DNA of 64,000 nt from Paractinoplanes lichenicola (GTDB lineage: Bacteria > Actinomycetota > Actinomycetes > Mycobacteriales > Micromonosporaceae). The position numbers and the translations under genes are program-made. The stretch covers positions 62,001 through 126,000 of the forward strand of contig NZ_JAENHO010000009.1 in the NCBI RefSeq assembly GCF_016785085.1. Direction: 5' to 3'. The first letter of the stretch is position 1. The number at the start of each line of letters is the position of its first letter. The notes under the pieces are model-generated. The model did no database searches, was not told the origin of the DNA, and saw only the letters and a list, made by a program, of their open reading frames with translations. This document shows, in pieces, positions 16,220-24,806 of this stretch.

Positions 16220-17008
16220 GTGGATCGAGACCTTCATGCCGCCCGTGACCTGGCCGCCGAGCTCGCCGTCCGGGCCGGTCGGCTGCAGCTGGACAGGCGG
16301 AGCACCCTGAAGATGGGCGCGCCCAAGGCACACGCCAACGACGTGGTCTCCGACGTCGACATCGCCAGCGAGGAACTCATCGTGGACGCGATCCACGCCG
16401 CCTGGCCCGACGACGCGATGCAGGCCGAGGAGGGCCACGGCAGGGCGGGTTCGAGCGGCTGGAGCTGGGTGATCGACCCGCTCGACGGCACGCGCAACTA
16501 CGTCAGCCGTACGGGGCCCTGGTCGGTCTGTGTCGCACTTTATGAGGGTGACGAGGCCCAGGTGGCCGTCGTGCACGAGCCCGTGGCGGGCGAGACGTTC
16601 AGCGCCGTCGACGGCGGGGGAGCGTTCCTCAACGGCGAGCGGCTCCCGGTGCCGGCGGGCGCGACGCTCGACAAGGCGCTGGTCGGGGTGAGCTTCCAGC
16701 CCAACCCGGCCACCAAGGAGCGCGCGGCCCGGGTCGTCCGCGAGCTGCTGCCGGTCTCCGGCGACATCCGGCGCCTGCCCGCGGCCCTCAACCTGGTCTA
16801 TCAGGCCGCCGGCCGGCTCGACGGCGGCTTCTGCCTCGACACGAACCTGTGGGACATCGCGGCCGGCGCCCTGATCGCCCGCGAGGCCGGCGTCGTGCTG
16901 GGCGGACACGGCCCCGAGTTCACCACCGAACTGACGATCGGCGCCGCCCCGGCACTGTGGGACGACCTGGCCGCGCGGATCCGCGCCATCGGCATCGACC
17001 ACACCTGA
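16220..17008 (+). CDS. Inositol monophosphatase family protein
   Basis: 262 residues. The metal-binding signatures are intact: DVDIASEE, EEGHG, DPLDGTRNY and the C-terminal LWDIAAGALIAREAG (second Asp). Members hydrolyse inositol-1-phosphate, histidinol-phosphate, fructose-1,6-bisphosphate or PAP in the cytoplasm with magnesium. Length and motifs suit either myo-inositol or histidinol phosphate, and I cannot choose. GTG 16220 is preferred over the overlapping GTG 16218 because it is in frame and six bases after a TAGCGT hexamer. The gene is a single transcription unit or a read-through of the cyclase-SDR operon. Confidence 0.88.
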   Translation: MDRDLHAARDLAAELAVRAGRLQLDRRSTLKMGAPKAHANDVVSDVDIASEELIVDAIHAAWPDDAMQAEEGHGRAGSSGWSWVIDPLDGTRNYVSRTGPWSVCVALYEGDEAQVAVVHEPVAGETFSAVDGGGAFLNGERLPVPAGATLDKALVGVSFQPNPATKERAARVVRELLPVSGDIRRLPAALNLVYQAAGRLDGGFCLDTNLWDIAAGALIAREAGVVLGGHGPEFTTELTIGAAPALWDDLAARIRAIGIDHT

Positions 17009-17051
17009 CCGGCGTTGCCGATCGATTGCCGGGCTTGAGAGGATCTCGGTC

Positions 17052-18335
17052 ATGTCGCTGACTCGCCGTCACCTCCTGGGCGCTGGAACTGCCGCCCTCG
17101 CCGCCACCGTCACGGGCTGCGGCCGCAGCGCCAGTGGGTGGATCGACGGGCAGAGCAGCGGGGGCACGGGGGGCGGGGCGGCCGCGGCCCCGGCCTATGT
17201 GGCCCCGCTCAAGGCCGTGCTCACGAAATACTTGAAGCCGACCACGGCCAACCCCAAACACCCGACGTACGCCGGGGCCGCGCTGGTCGTGATGGTCAAC
17301 AACTCGACGACGGTGAACCTCGCGGTCGGGCACGCCCTGCGCTACGGGGCCGGTCCGGTCGAGCTGGCCGCGGCCAAGCGGGTCGCGATGCGCACCGACT
17401 CGATCTTCGATCTGGCCTCGCTGACCAAGGTGTACGTCGCGATCGCGCTGCTCCAGCAGGTCGACAAGGGCAAGGTCGACCTGGACGCGCCGGTGGTCCG
17501 CTACCTGCCCGGGTTCACCGGCGCCGGCAAGGACAAGGTCACCGTACGGATGCTGCTGACCCACACGAGCGCCCTGCCGGTCGGCGCCACCGGGGTCAAG
17601 GGCCTGTCCGTCGCCGCCCAGCGGGCGAAGGTGCTGGCCACTCCGTTGATCGGTGGGGTGGCCCCGGGCAAGTCGTATCGCTACTCCAGTGTCGGGCTGA
17701 TGGTGGCGGGCCAGCTCGTCGAAAAGGTCACCGGCCTGAGCCTCGAGGCGGCCGTCAAGAGCGGCATCACCGTGCCGCTGGGCCTGACCTCCTCGCTGGG
17801 CTTCAACCCGCGCAAGTGGCTCAGCGCGTCGACGCTGGCCACCCGGATGGCCGCCACCGACGCCCGGACGTCCCGCGGCCTGCTGCGCGGGGTGGTCCAC
17901 GACGACATCGCGGCCCAGATGGGCGGCGTGATCGGCAGCGCCGGCCTGTTCGGCACCGCCCGCGACGTGGCCCTGACCGGTCAGATGCTGCTGGCCGGCG
18001 GTGTCTACGGCGGCAAGCGCCTGCTCTCGGCCGCGCTCGTCAAGGAGATGCTGACCAACCACAACGCCGGCCTGCCCGCGGTCGACCCGGAGCGGCAGGG
18101 CCGCCCCTCCGACCACGGCCTCGGGGTGACGCTGCGCCAGCCCTGGTTCATGGGCGCGTTGTCGTCGCCCACGAGCTTCGGCCACACCGGTTTCACGGGC
18201 ACGTCACTGCTGGTCGTCCCGCAGCGCAAGCTGGTGCTGTCGCTGATGACCAACCGCGCCCACCCGAACTGGAGCTGGGCCAACCCCGACCCGATGCGCG
18301 CCGAGATCGCCAGCACCCTCGCCAAGCACCTCTAA
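17052..18335 (+). CDS. Serine beta-lactamase-fold lipoprotein (class C/esterase type)
   Basis: 427 residues. The N-terminus has a twin-arginine-like pattern (LTRRHLLG) followed by a lipobox, VTGC, so the protein is exported and anchored outside; a Gly/Ala-rich linker follows. The SxxK nucleophile motif is SLTK in DLASLTKVYVAI, the second motif is YSSV instead of the usual Y-x-N, and HTG near the C-terminus replaces KTG. This combination is typical of the esterase EstB, D-aminopeptidase and penicillin-binding-like class C relatives. A GAGAGGA ribosome site lies eight bases before ATG. It ends one base before the convergent TetR gene. The substrate is unknown; peptidoglycan-related or an ester. 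Confidence 0.82.
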   Translation: MSLTRRHLLGAGTAALAATVTGCGRSASGWIDGQSSGGTGGGAAAAPAYVAPLKAVLTKYLKPTTANPKHPTYAGAALVVMVNNSTTVNLAVGHALRYGAGPVELAAAKRVAMRTDSIFDLASLTKVYVAIALLQQVDKGKVDLDAPVVRYLPGFTGAGKDKVTVRMLLTHTSALPVGATGVKGLSVAAQRAKVLATPLIGGVAPGKSYRYSSVGLMVAGQLVEKVTGLSLEAAVKSGITVPLGLTSSLGFNPRKWLSASTLATRMAATDARTSRGLLRGVVHDDIAAQMGGVIGSAGLFGTARDVALTGQMLLAGGVYGGKRLLSAALVKEMLTNHNAGLPAVDPERQGRPSDHGLGVTLRQPWFMGALSSPTSFGHTGFTGTSLLVVPQRKLVLSLMTNRAHPNWSWANPDPMRAEIASTLAKHL

Positions 18336-18929
18336 TTAGGTGAATGACCGGACGTAGGCCAGCGCGGCATTCATCGACGCCCGCAGCGGGGCCGCGGTGC
18401 GCAGCGTCTGGCTCAGCAGGTTGCCGCCCTGCAGGGCCGTGAGCAGGGCCATCGACAGCTCGTCGAGGTTGGCCTCGGGGCGCAGGTCGCCACGCTCGCG
18501 CATCGTCCCCAGGCCGTCGTGCAGCACGGACTGCCAGCGCAGGAACGCCTGGCACAGATCCTCGCGGGCCTGGTCGTCGGTCGGGCCCAGCTCGCCGGCC
18601 AGGGCGGTCAGCGAGCAGTCGCCCCGGCCGCTGTTGCGCTCCTGATGCTCGACCGCGGCGTCGGCCCAGGCCCGCAGCGCGTCGAAGCTGTCCAGGGCGC
18701 CCATGATCGGCTGGCCCGGGACGAGCGGCGCCTCGGCCTGCCGCGTGATGACCGCCCTGATCAGGGCCTGCTTGCTGTCGAAGTAGTGATAGAGCTGCGA
18801 CCCGCCGATGCCGGCCGCCTTGCGCACATCCTCGGTGCTGGTGCCGGCCACCCCGCGCTGGGCGATGAGCTCGGCCGCCGCCTCCAGGATGCGCTCCCGG
18901 GTCGCCTGTCCTTTGCGGGTCAACGTCAC
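18336..18929 (-). CDS. TetR-family transcriptional regulator
   Basis: 197 residues. The N-terminal HTH (RERILEAAAELIAQRGVAGTS...KAAGIGGSQLYHYFDSKQAL) is standard TetR/AcrR, and the C-terminal helical ligand domain resembles actinobacterial regulators with a DUF-type pocket. The GTG start lies six bases after the -10 hexamer TAGGCT, so the message is leaderless. Two 18-bp operators of the form TTGGGT-N6-ACCCAA lie between it and the divergent SDR gene. The first sits just upstream of its own -10, so autorepression with joint control of the SDR is the simplest model. The inducer is probably a substrate or product of the SDR; that is inference. Confidence 0.88.
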   Translation of the reverse strand: MTLTRKGQATRERILEAAAELIAQRGVAGTSTEDVRKAAGIGGSQLYHYFDSKQALIRAVITRQAEAPLVPGQPIMGALDSFDALRAWADAAVEHQERNSGRGDCSLTALAGELGPTDDQAREDLCQAFLRWQSVLHDGLGTMRERGDLRPEANLDELSMALLTALQGGNLLSQTLRTAAPLRASMNAALAYVRSFT

Positions 18930-18935
18930 GCCACG

Positions 18936-18941
18936 AGCCTA
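18936..18941 (-). promoter_or_regulatory. -10 hexamer of the tetR-like gene
   Basis: TAGGCT on the minus strand, six bases before GTG 18929. Operator 1 (18947-18964) begins five bases upstream of it, where a bound repressor would block RNA polymerase. Confidence 0.5.
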
Positions 18942-18946
18942 GCCGA

Positions 18947-18964
18947 TTGGGTTGCGCGACCCAA
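18947..18964. promoter_or_regulatory. Operator 1 for the TetR-family regulator
   Basis: TTGGGT (18947-18952), six bases, ACCCAA (18959-18964): a perfect six-base inverted repeat. It overlaps the proposed -35 (TTGCGC, 18952-18957) of the divergent SDR and lies upstream of the regulator's own -10. Confidence 0.75.
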
Positions 18965-18980
18965 AAAGCTGCGTTACAAA
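18952..18980 (+). promoter_or_regulatory. Promoter of the divergent SDR gene
   Basis: TTGCGC (18952-18957), 17 bases, TACAAA (18975-18980). The -35 lies in operator 1 and the -10 touches operator 2, so binding at either site should repress. The transcript would have a leader of about 20 bases with TGGAG before ATG 19011. Confidence 0.55.
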
Positions 18981-18998
18981 TTGGGTCGACCAACCCAG
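18981..18998. promoter_or_regulatory. Operator 2 for the TetR-family regulator
   Basis: TTGGGT (18981-18986), six bases, ACCCAG (18993-18998). Same half-sites and spacing as operator 1, with one mismatch at the last base. The two operators are 34 bp apart, close to three helical turns, so dimers would bind the same DNA face. Confidence 0.72.
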
Positions 18999-19010
18999 AA
19001 TGGAGTCGTC

Positions 19011-19739
<729 letters not shown>

Positions 19740-19754
<15 letters not shown>

Positions 19755-20732
19755 GCGCTCGAGCTGTCCACTGCGGGCCGACCGGGTGATCGCCTCGAAC
19801 GTGTCGGCGTTGGCCAGCATTTCCCCGTACGGGACGGGATAGGCGGCCCGCCCCTCGGCCGCGGCGGCGAACGCCTCCAGGTTGGCGCGCACGGACGGGT
19901 GCGGCGGGTAGAACTCGGTCGACGGCTCGCTGCCGCGCAAGGTGGTGGTCACGTCCCAGCCGCGGGGCAGCTCGGGATGATTGCGGTCGCGGATCTCCAG
20001 CCAGCCCCGCGAGCCCATCACGGCCACCCGCCCGACGAAGGGGGTCGTCAGCACGGCCGTGATCAGCGCGGTGCGCCCGCCCTCGAAGCCCAGCGTGACC
20101 GTCAGCGTGTCGCCGTTCGCGAACTCCGTCGCCAGCGTGCCCAGCCGCGCCCACACCTCGACCGGGCGCCCGAACACGGCGATGGCCAGGTCGACCAGGT
20201 GGATGCCGGTCGCCGACAACGGTCCCACCGGCGCGTCGGTCGCGGACAGCCGCCAGTTGTCGGCGGGCAGGGCGAGGAACTTGTCCTGGCTGAAGTTGCC
20301 CTCCAACACCAGCGGGACGCCGAGGTCGCCGTGGCCGCACATGTCGCGCAGCAGCTGCACGGCCGGCTCGAAGCGCCGTTCGTGACCGATACCCAGCTGC
20401 ACGCCGGCCTTCTCGACGGCGGCGATCGCGTCCCGGGCCTCGGCCCCGCTCGTGGTCAACGGCTTCTCGCAGAACACATGCCTGCCCGCGCCCGCCGCGG
20501 CGACGATCTGCTCGGCGTGGCGGGCGTGCGGCGTACAGAGAATGACCGCCTCGACCTCGTCGTCGGCCAGCGCGTCCGCGAAGGCGGCGGCGGTCCGAAC
20601 CCCGGTGATCTTCCTCCGGGCCTCCGCCGACGGGTCCACTCCCAGCACCACGCGGATCTCCGCGCTCCCGTCCAGGTCGGCGACGATCTTCTGGCCCCAC
20701 CATCCGAGGCCCACCACGGCTGCGTTGATCAC
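19740..20732 (-). CDS. Gfo/Idh/MocA-family NAD(P)-dependent dehydrogenase
   Basis: About 330 residues. An N-terminal Rossmann fold begins AAVVGLGWWGQKIV, the cofactor-binding EKPL motif follows (CEKPLTTSGAEA), and a C-terminal alpha/beta domain holds the substrate-site pattern GIHLVDLAIAVFG with its conserved His. GTG 20732 puts the Rossmann strand at the protein start as usual; an upstream GTG at 20783 would add a 17-residue tail without homology. The family oxidises sugars, polyols and related compounds. It is divergent from the flavin-reductase fusion gene and may share its promoter region, but the pathway is not evident. Confidence 0.85.
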
Positions 20733-20848
20733 AGGCAAAGTCAAACCCGTGCGCCCGTACGGGGCACTGACGCGAGCCGTCACCGTCGCGCTCGACAGTG
20801 ACGGGGCCGGACACTCCGTACGGGAGTTCGCCGTTATTCGATGGCCCC

Positions 20849-21964
20849 ATGGACGCAGCGCATTTCCGGCACGTCGTCGGGCACCTCGCGAGCGGGGTCA
20901 CCGTCATCACGACCGACGCCGGTGACCTCCGGTACGGCATGACCGCGAGCTCGGTGACGTCGCTGTCGGCCGACCCGCCGATGATGCTCGCCTGCCTCAA
21001 CAACGCCGTGCCGACGGCCGAGGCGGTCACTGCCTCGGGCCGGTACGCCGTCAACGTGCTCGGTGACGGTCAGGGGGAGCTTGCCCGCCAGTTCGCCTCG
21101 CCGAGCCCGGACAAGTTCCGCGGCGTCGCCGTGCACCCCGGAACGTTGGGGCTGCCGCTGCTCAGTGACGCGCTGGCCCACATCGAATGCGAGGTCGTCG
21201 AGCGGGTCACCGGGGGCACCCACACCATCTTCCTGGGGCACGTACGGTCCGCGACCGCCGGCAACGGTCAGCCCCTCACGTACTTTCGGGGTGGGTTCGG
21301 GCGGTTCGCCTTCGCCAAGGACGACGAGGTCTACGGGCGGGCGCGGGAGCTGGTGCTGAGCCGCGCCTACCCGGCCGACACGGCCCTGCCGCTGGAGGAT
21401 CTGGCGGCCCGGCTCGAGGTCGACGATGCGGCGGCTTTCTATGCGCTGACCCGGCTTTCGTCCGACGGTCTGGTGCGGCGGGATGCCGATCGGGGGTACG
21501 TGATCGCGCCGCTCGACGTGCGGACCTCGGACGAGACCTTTGACGCCCGGCTTGCTGTCGAGCTGGGTGTGCTGGCGCTGGCCCTGGACCATGTCACCGA
21601 TGACGAAGTGGCCGAACTGAACCGCCGCTTCGACACCATGGCCGCGTTGTTGGTGGGGGAGCGGTTCGTCGACTTCCACGGGTATTTGGACGCCAACTAC
21701 GCGATGCATGAGTATTTGGTGTCGCTGGCCGGCAATCCGTTGCTGACCAACACTTTCGGCCGGCTGGGGATCAAGAACGTGATGACCCGCTCGTTCGGTG
21801 TGACACCGGAGACATCGCAGAAGTTCGTCGAAGCCCAGGGTCGGCTGGTGCACGGCGTCGCCACCCGCAATCCGGACGCGGCTCGGCGCGGGGCCGTCGA
21901 ATATTGCGAGCTGGCCAAGGAGCGGGTCCGCGAGATCCTGACGTCGAACGGCGGGCGAATCTGA
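20849..21964 (+). CDS. Flavin reductase domain fused to a GntR/FCD regulator domain
   Basis: 371 residues. Residues 1-160 are a flavin reductase-like FMN-binding split barrel (HpaC type: FRHVVGHLASGVTVIT, GMTASSVTSLSADPP, a YFRGGFGRF end). A winged-helix segment follows (about 170-220), then an all-helical FCD domain of FadR/GntR regulators (about 235-365) with DANYAMHEYLVSLAGNP holding its Asp/His metal-site residues. One chain thus combines an enzyme that makes reduced flavin with a ligand-sensing fold. A TTCGAT hexamer six bases before ATG 20849 could give a leaderless start. It could supply FMNH2 to the LLM monooxygenase while sensing its substrate, which is inference. Confidence 0.8.
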   Translation: MDAAHFRHVVGHLASGVTVITTDAGDLRYGMTASSVTSLSADPPMMLACLNNAVPTAEAVTASGRYAVNVLGDGQGELARQFASPSPDKFRGVAVHPGTLGLPLLSDALAHIECEVVERVTGGTHTIFLGHVRSATAGNGQPLTYFRGGFGRFAFAKDDEVYGRARELVLSRAYPADTALPLEDLAARLEVDDAAAFYALTRLSSDGLVRRDADRGYVIAPLDVRTSDETFDARLAVELGVLALALDHVTDDEVAELNRRFDTMAALLVGERFVDFHGYLDANYAMHEYLVSLAGNPLLTNTFGRLGIKNVMTRSFGVTPETSQKFVEAQGRLVHGVATRNPDAARRGAVEYCELAKERVREILTSNGGRI

Positions 21965-22053
21965 CCGCGGCACCGCGCCGGCGGACGGATCGGACCGCCG
22001 CACCGAAAGAGAGCCGCACCGACCCCGGGACCATGATCAAGTCGACCCCAGTT

Positions 22054-22148
22054 CCCGCCCTCCCAGGGGGCCTCCGCCACCGCCGATTCTACCGATCCGC
22101 GGCGATCTTCATGGGATGGCCTGTGGATAACCTTCGATTGTGGATAAC
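22054..22148 (+). repeat. Dispersed repeat with paired DnaA boxes, copy A
   Basis: The element begins with CCCGCCCTCC, then GGGGGCCTCC (hairpin-like start), runs through about 45 less conserved bases, and ends with GGCCTGTGGATAA and GATTGTGGATAAC. TGTGGATAA occurs at 22122-22130 and 22139-22147, 17 bp apart in the same orientation; its complement TTATCCACA is the classical DnaA-box consensus. A second copy of the same length and order lies at 34509-34604. The element is intergenic here. It is not an origin of replication as far as I can see, since no dnaA, dnaN or AT-rich stretch is nearby. Confidence 0.7.
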
Positions 22149-22289
22149 GGCGGTGGCGGCCCGAAGAGCTGGCACGATGGCGGTGCTGAAAGGAGGCACC
22201 AAGCCCCGTGGGGGAATCGAGTCGGGCCCGTGCGCGGTCGGCATTCTTAGCGGCTTGCGCGTGCTGGTTGCGGTCTGGCGGTAGCCGGC

Positions 22290-22720
22290 TCGTGCGGCGA
22301 TCGGCGGTCTGGCAGTGGGCGATTCGCTTGCTCGCGGCGATCGGCGGTTTGGCGGTGGGCGATTCGCTTGCTCGCGGCGATCGGCGGTTTGGCGGTGGGC
22401 GGTTCGCTTGCGCGCGGCGGCCGACGGTCTGGTGCGCGCGGCGGCCGACGGTCTGGCGGTAGGCGGCTCGTCTGGGCGCGGCGGTTTGGCGGTGCGCGGT
22501 TCGTTCGCGTGCGGCGATCGGCGGACTGGCGGTCGGCGGTTCGCTTGCGCGGGGGCGGGCGGTCTGGCGGTGGGCGACCCGTCTGCGCGCGGCGGCGGGC
22601 GGACTGGCGGTAGATGGCTCGTCTGCGCGCGGCGTTGGGCGGCCGGCGGTTTGGCGGTGGGCGCGGTGGGCGGTTCATTTGCGCGCGGCGATCGGTGGGG
22701 GCGGCCAGGTCTGCGGGCGC
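22290..22720. repeat. Imperfect 40-bp tandem repeat (minisatellite)
   Basis: Two adjacent units, 22321-22360 and 22361-22400, are identical (each begins GATTCGCTTGCTCGCGG). Degenerate units of about 30-40 bp continue to roughly 22720 with recurring GGCGATCGGCGGT and TTGGCGGTGGGC blocks. The period is not a multiple of three and no frame on either strand looks like protein, so it is non-coding. Repeat number is likely to vary among strains. Confidence 0.75.
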
Positions 22721-22802
22721 GGAGCGGCCGGGCGGTGACCTGCGGCCGCCGGGGTCGTAGGCGTTTGGCGGCGACGGAACGAGGCGTGGGCGCGACGAGG
22801 CC

Positions 22803-23501
22803 TCAGTCCCAGACGACGACGTTGCGGCGTACGGGGGTGGAACCGTCGTTGGAGGCGAACAACTGCGGCGACTGCGCGCGGATGCGCTCGACGTCGTCGA
22901 ACACCGCGCGCAAGTGAGTGCGCATGGCGGCCCGGGCAGCGGTCAGATCCCCTGTGCGGACGGCGTCGAGAATGGCTCGGTGCTGTGCGGCGTTCAGTGT
23001 GGGCGGTGAAGCCTCGTGCAGCCCCAGCCGGCGGGCCCGATCCAGGTGCCCCTTGGCCGCGCTGACCGTGGCCCACGCTGCCCCATGACCGCTCAGTTGC
23101 AGCAGCCCGTGGTGGAACTCCTCGTCGAGGGCGAAGAACTCCTCGAGGTCGATGCCGGGTCGATCCTGGGCGCTCAGATTCGCGTCCAGTGCGGCCAGCA
23201 GCGCCGGGTCGAGGACCGTCGGCAGGTCGTCGAGGGCGGTCAGTTCCACGGCTTCGCGCAGGAATTGGGCGTCGGCCACGCGGACCGGGTCGACGCGGGA
23301 GACGAATGAGCCGACCTTGGGGAAGACCTGGATCAGGCCCTCCTCGGCCAGCAGAATCAGACTTTCCCGTACGGGTGTGCGCGAAACGCCCAGCGCCGCG
23401 GCGAGTTCGTTCTCGCTCACGGGGGCTCCGGGCTGCAGTTCCATGGTGAGGACCTTGCGCCGCAGTGTCGCGTAGACGGTCTGCCGATTCGTTCCTGCCA
23501 C
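22803..23501 (-). CDS. GntR/FadR-family regulator of the hexonate operon
   Basis: 232 residues from GTG 23501. A winged HTH (YATLRRKVLTMELQPG...SENELAAALGVSRTPVRESLILLAEEGLIQV) is followed by a helical FCD ligand domain with DEEFHHGLLQLSGH and the later AAQHRAILDAV histidine. It is divergent from the D-mannonate dehydratase operon; UxuR and ExuR are GntR regulators of the same sugars in other bacteria. A 12-bp palindrome, CTTGTATACAAG, lies in the operon promoter and fits the FadR-subfamily operator pattern TnGTnnnACnA. TATGCT eight bases before the GTG suggests a near-leaderless message. Ligand probably mannonate, fructuronate or KDG. Confidence 0.87.
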   Translation of the reverse strand: MAGTNRQTVYATLRRKVLTMELQPGAPVSENELAAALGVSRTPVRESLILLAEEGLIQVFPKVGSFVSRVDPVRVADAQFLREAVELTALDDLPTVLDPALLAALDANLSAQDRPGIDLEEFFALDEEFHHGLLQLSGHGAAWATVSAAKGHLDRARRLGLHEASPPTLNAAQHRAILDAVRTGDLTAARAAMRTHLRAVFDDVERIRAQSPQLFASNDGSTPVRRNVVVWD

Positions 23502-23520
23502 GGTGACCAAGCATAGGGCC

Positions 23521-23554
23521 TTGACATCCTGCGCGACCGCAGCTTGTATACAAG
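23521..23554 (+). promoter_or_regulatory. Promoter and GntR operator of the hexonate operon
   Basis: TTGACA at 23521-23526 is a perfect -35. The -10 falls 17 bases later within CTTGTATACAAG (23543-23554), a perfect 12-bp palindrome, most likely as TTGTAT at 23544-23549. The regulator would therefore occupy the -10. A GGAGGAG ribosome site precedes ATG 23598. Confidence 0.72.
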
Positions 23555-23597
23555 CACACGCACACAAGACATCCGCCCGTAACGGAGGAGTGATCCG

Positions 23598-24806
23598 ATG
23601 GCAACGATCGAGCGCGTCGAGGTGCTGGTGACGTCGCCGGGCCGCAACTTCGTGACGGTGCGGGTCACCACGTCCGACGGGGTCACCGGGCTGGGCGACG
23701 CCACGCTCAACGGCCGCGAGCTGGCCGTCGCCTCCTACCTGCGGGATCACCTGGTTCCGCTGCTGATCGGGCGCGACCCGGCCCGCATCGAGGACACCTG
23801 GCAATACCTCTACAAGGGCGCCTACTGGCGGCGCGGCCCGGTCACCATGACCGCGATCGCCGCGATCGACGTCGCCCTGTGGGACATCAAGGGCAAGCAG
23901 GCCGGGCTGCCGGTCTATCAGCTGCTCGGCGGGCGCTCGCGGGACGGCGTTCTCGTCTACTGCCACGCCAGCGGCGGGAGCGTCGACGAACTGCTCGACG
24001 ACGTAGCGGCGTACACGGAAAAGGGTTTCAAGGCGATCCGGGCCCAGGCCGCCGTGCCCGGGCTCAGCGGCAGCTACGGGGTGCGCAAGGGCACGTTCTA
24101 CGAGCCGGCGTCGACCGCGCTGCCCGACGAGCAGGCGTGGAGCACCGAGGCCTACCTCGACTTCGCGCCGGGCTATCTGGGCAAGGTGCGCGAGAAGTTC
24201 GGCTTCGGCTTCCACCTGCTGCACGACGTGCACCACCGGCTCACCCCGATCGAGGCGGCCCGGTTCGGCAGGAGCGTCGAGGACGTGCGGCTGTTCTGGA
24301 TGGAGGACCCGACGCCGGCCGAGAATCAGGAGGCGTTCCGGCTCATCCGGCAGCACACGACGACCCCGATCGCGACGGGCGAGGTGCTCAACTCGATCTG
24401 GGACGTGCAGACGCTGATCACCGAGCAGCTCATCGACTACGTGCGCACCACGGTCGTGCACGCCGGGGGCATCACGCACCTGCGGCGCATCTTCGACCTG
24501 GCCGCGCTCTATCACGTGCGTACGGGCTCGCACGGGGCCACCGACCTGTCCCCGGTGACCACCGCGGCGGCCGTGGCGGTCGACATCTCGGTGCCCAACT
24601 TCGGCATCCAGGAGCACATGGGGCACACCCCCGAGACGTACGAGGTCTTCCGCGGCACACCTCGGCTTGAGGACGGCATGCTGTTGCCGTCGGAGGAGCC
24701 GGGCCTGGGCATCGAGTACGACGACGAGGCGGCCGCCAGATTCCCGTACGACCCGAAGTATCTGCCCGTGGCGCGGCGCCTCGACGGCTCCGTGCACGAC
24801 TGGTGA
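23598..24806 (+). CDS. manD: D-mannonate dehydratase, enolase superfamily (ManD)
   Basis: 402 residues. Dehydrates D-mannonate to 2-keto-3-deoxy-D-gluconate (KDG). Mandelate-racemase-type metal ligands are Asp in HLLHDVHH, Glu in FWMEDPTP and Glu in ATGEVLN. The His in DVHH and the Tyr region KGTFYEPAS are the acid/base residues of true ManD, and HGATDLSPV and the C-terminal PYDPKYLPVARRLDGSVHDW also match that group. First gene of a six-gene operon that continues from KDG to triose phosphate and pyruvate. The next gene overlaps by GTGA. Relatives can act weakly on D-gluconate, but the presence of fructuronate reductase favours mannonate. Confidence 0.92.
   Translation: MATIERVEVLVTSPGRNFVTVRVTTSDGVTGLGDATLNGRELAVASYLRDHLVPLLIGRDPARIEDTWQYLYKGAYWRRGPVTMTAIAAIDVALWDIKGKQAGLPVYQLLGGRSRDGVLVYCHASGGSVDELLDDVAAYTEKGFKAIRAQAAVPGLSGSYGVRKGTFYEPASTALPDEQAWSTEAYLDFAPGYLGKVREKFGFGFHLLHDVHHRLTPIEAARFGRSVEDVRLFWMEDPTPAENQEAFRLIRQHTTTPIATGEVLNSIWDVQTLITEQLIDYVRTTVVHAGGITHLRRIFDLAALYHVRTGSHGATDLSPVTTAAAVAVDISVPNFGIQEHMGHTPETYEVFRGTPRLEDGMLLPSEEPGLGIEYDDEAAARFPYDPKYLPVARRLDGSVHDW

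Larger units (their letters stand above)
21965..22802. other. 838-bp region without a supportable gene
   Basis: The gap holds a weak hairpin (CGGCGG 21979-21984 with CCGCCG 21995-22000) after the fusion gene, the paired DnaA-box repeat (22054-22148), an AAAGGAGG sequence near 22189 with no convincing gene behind it, and a 40-bp imperfect tandem repeat from about 22290 to 22720. Open frames here are Arg/Gly/Pro-rich by-products of the repeats. Confidence 0.7.

Noticed and set aside
22054..22148. Replication origin
   Set aside because: Only two boxes, no dnaA/dnaN/gyrB genes, no AT-rich unwinding region, and a second copy lies inside a gene.
22177..22462. Small frames behind AAAGGAGG near 22189
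   Set aside because: The ribosome-like site is good but the frames run into the repeat, spacing is poor and composition is not protein-like.
22247..22678. Frame of 143 codons on the minus strand rich in Arg and Pro
   Set aside because: Produced by the 40-bp tandem repeat; no start signals and no domain.
23502..24797. N-terminal extension of the GntR regulator frame across manD
   Set aside because: Antisense shadow of manD; the HTH domain begins a few residues after GTG 23501.
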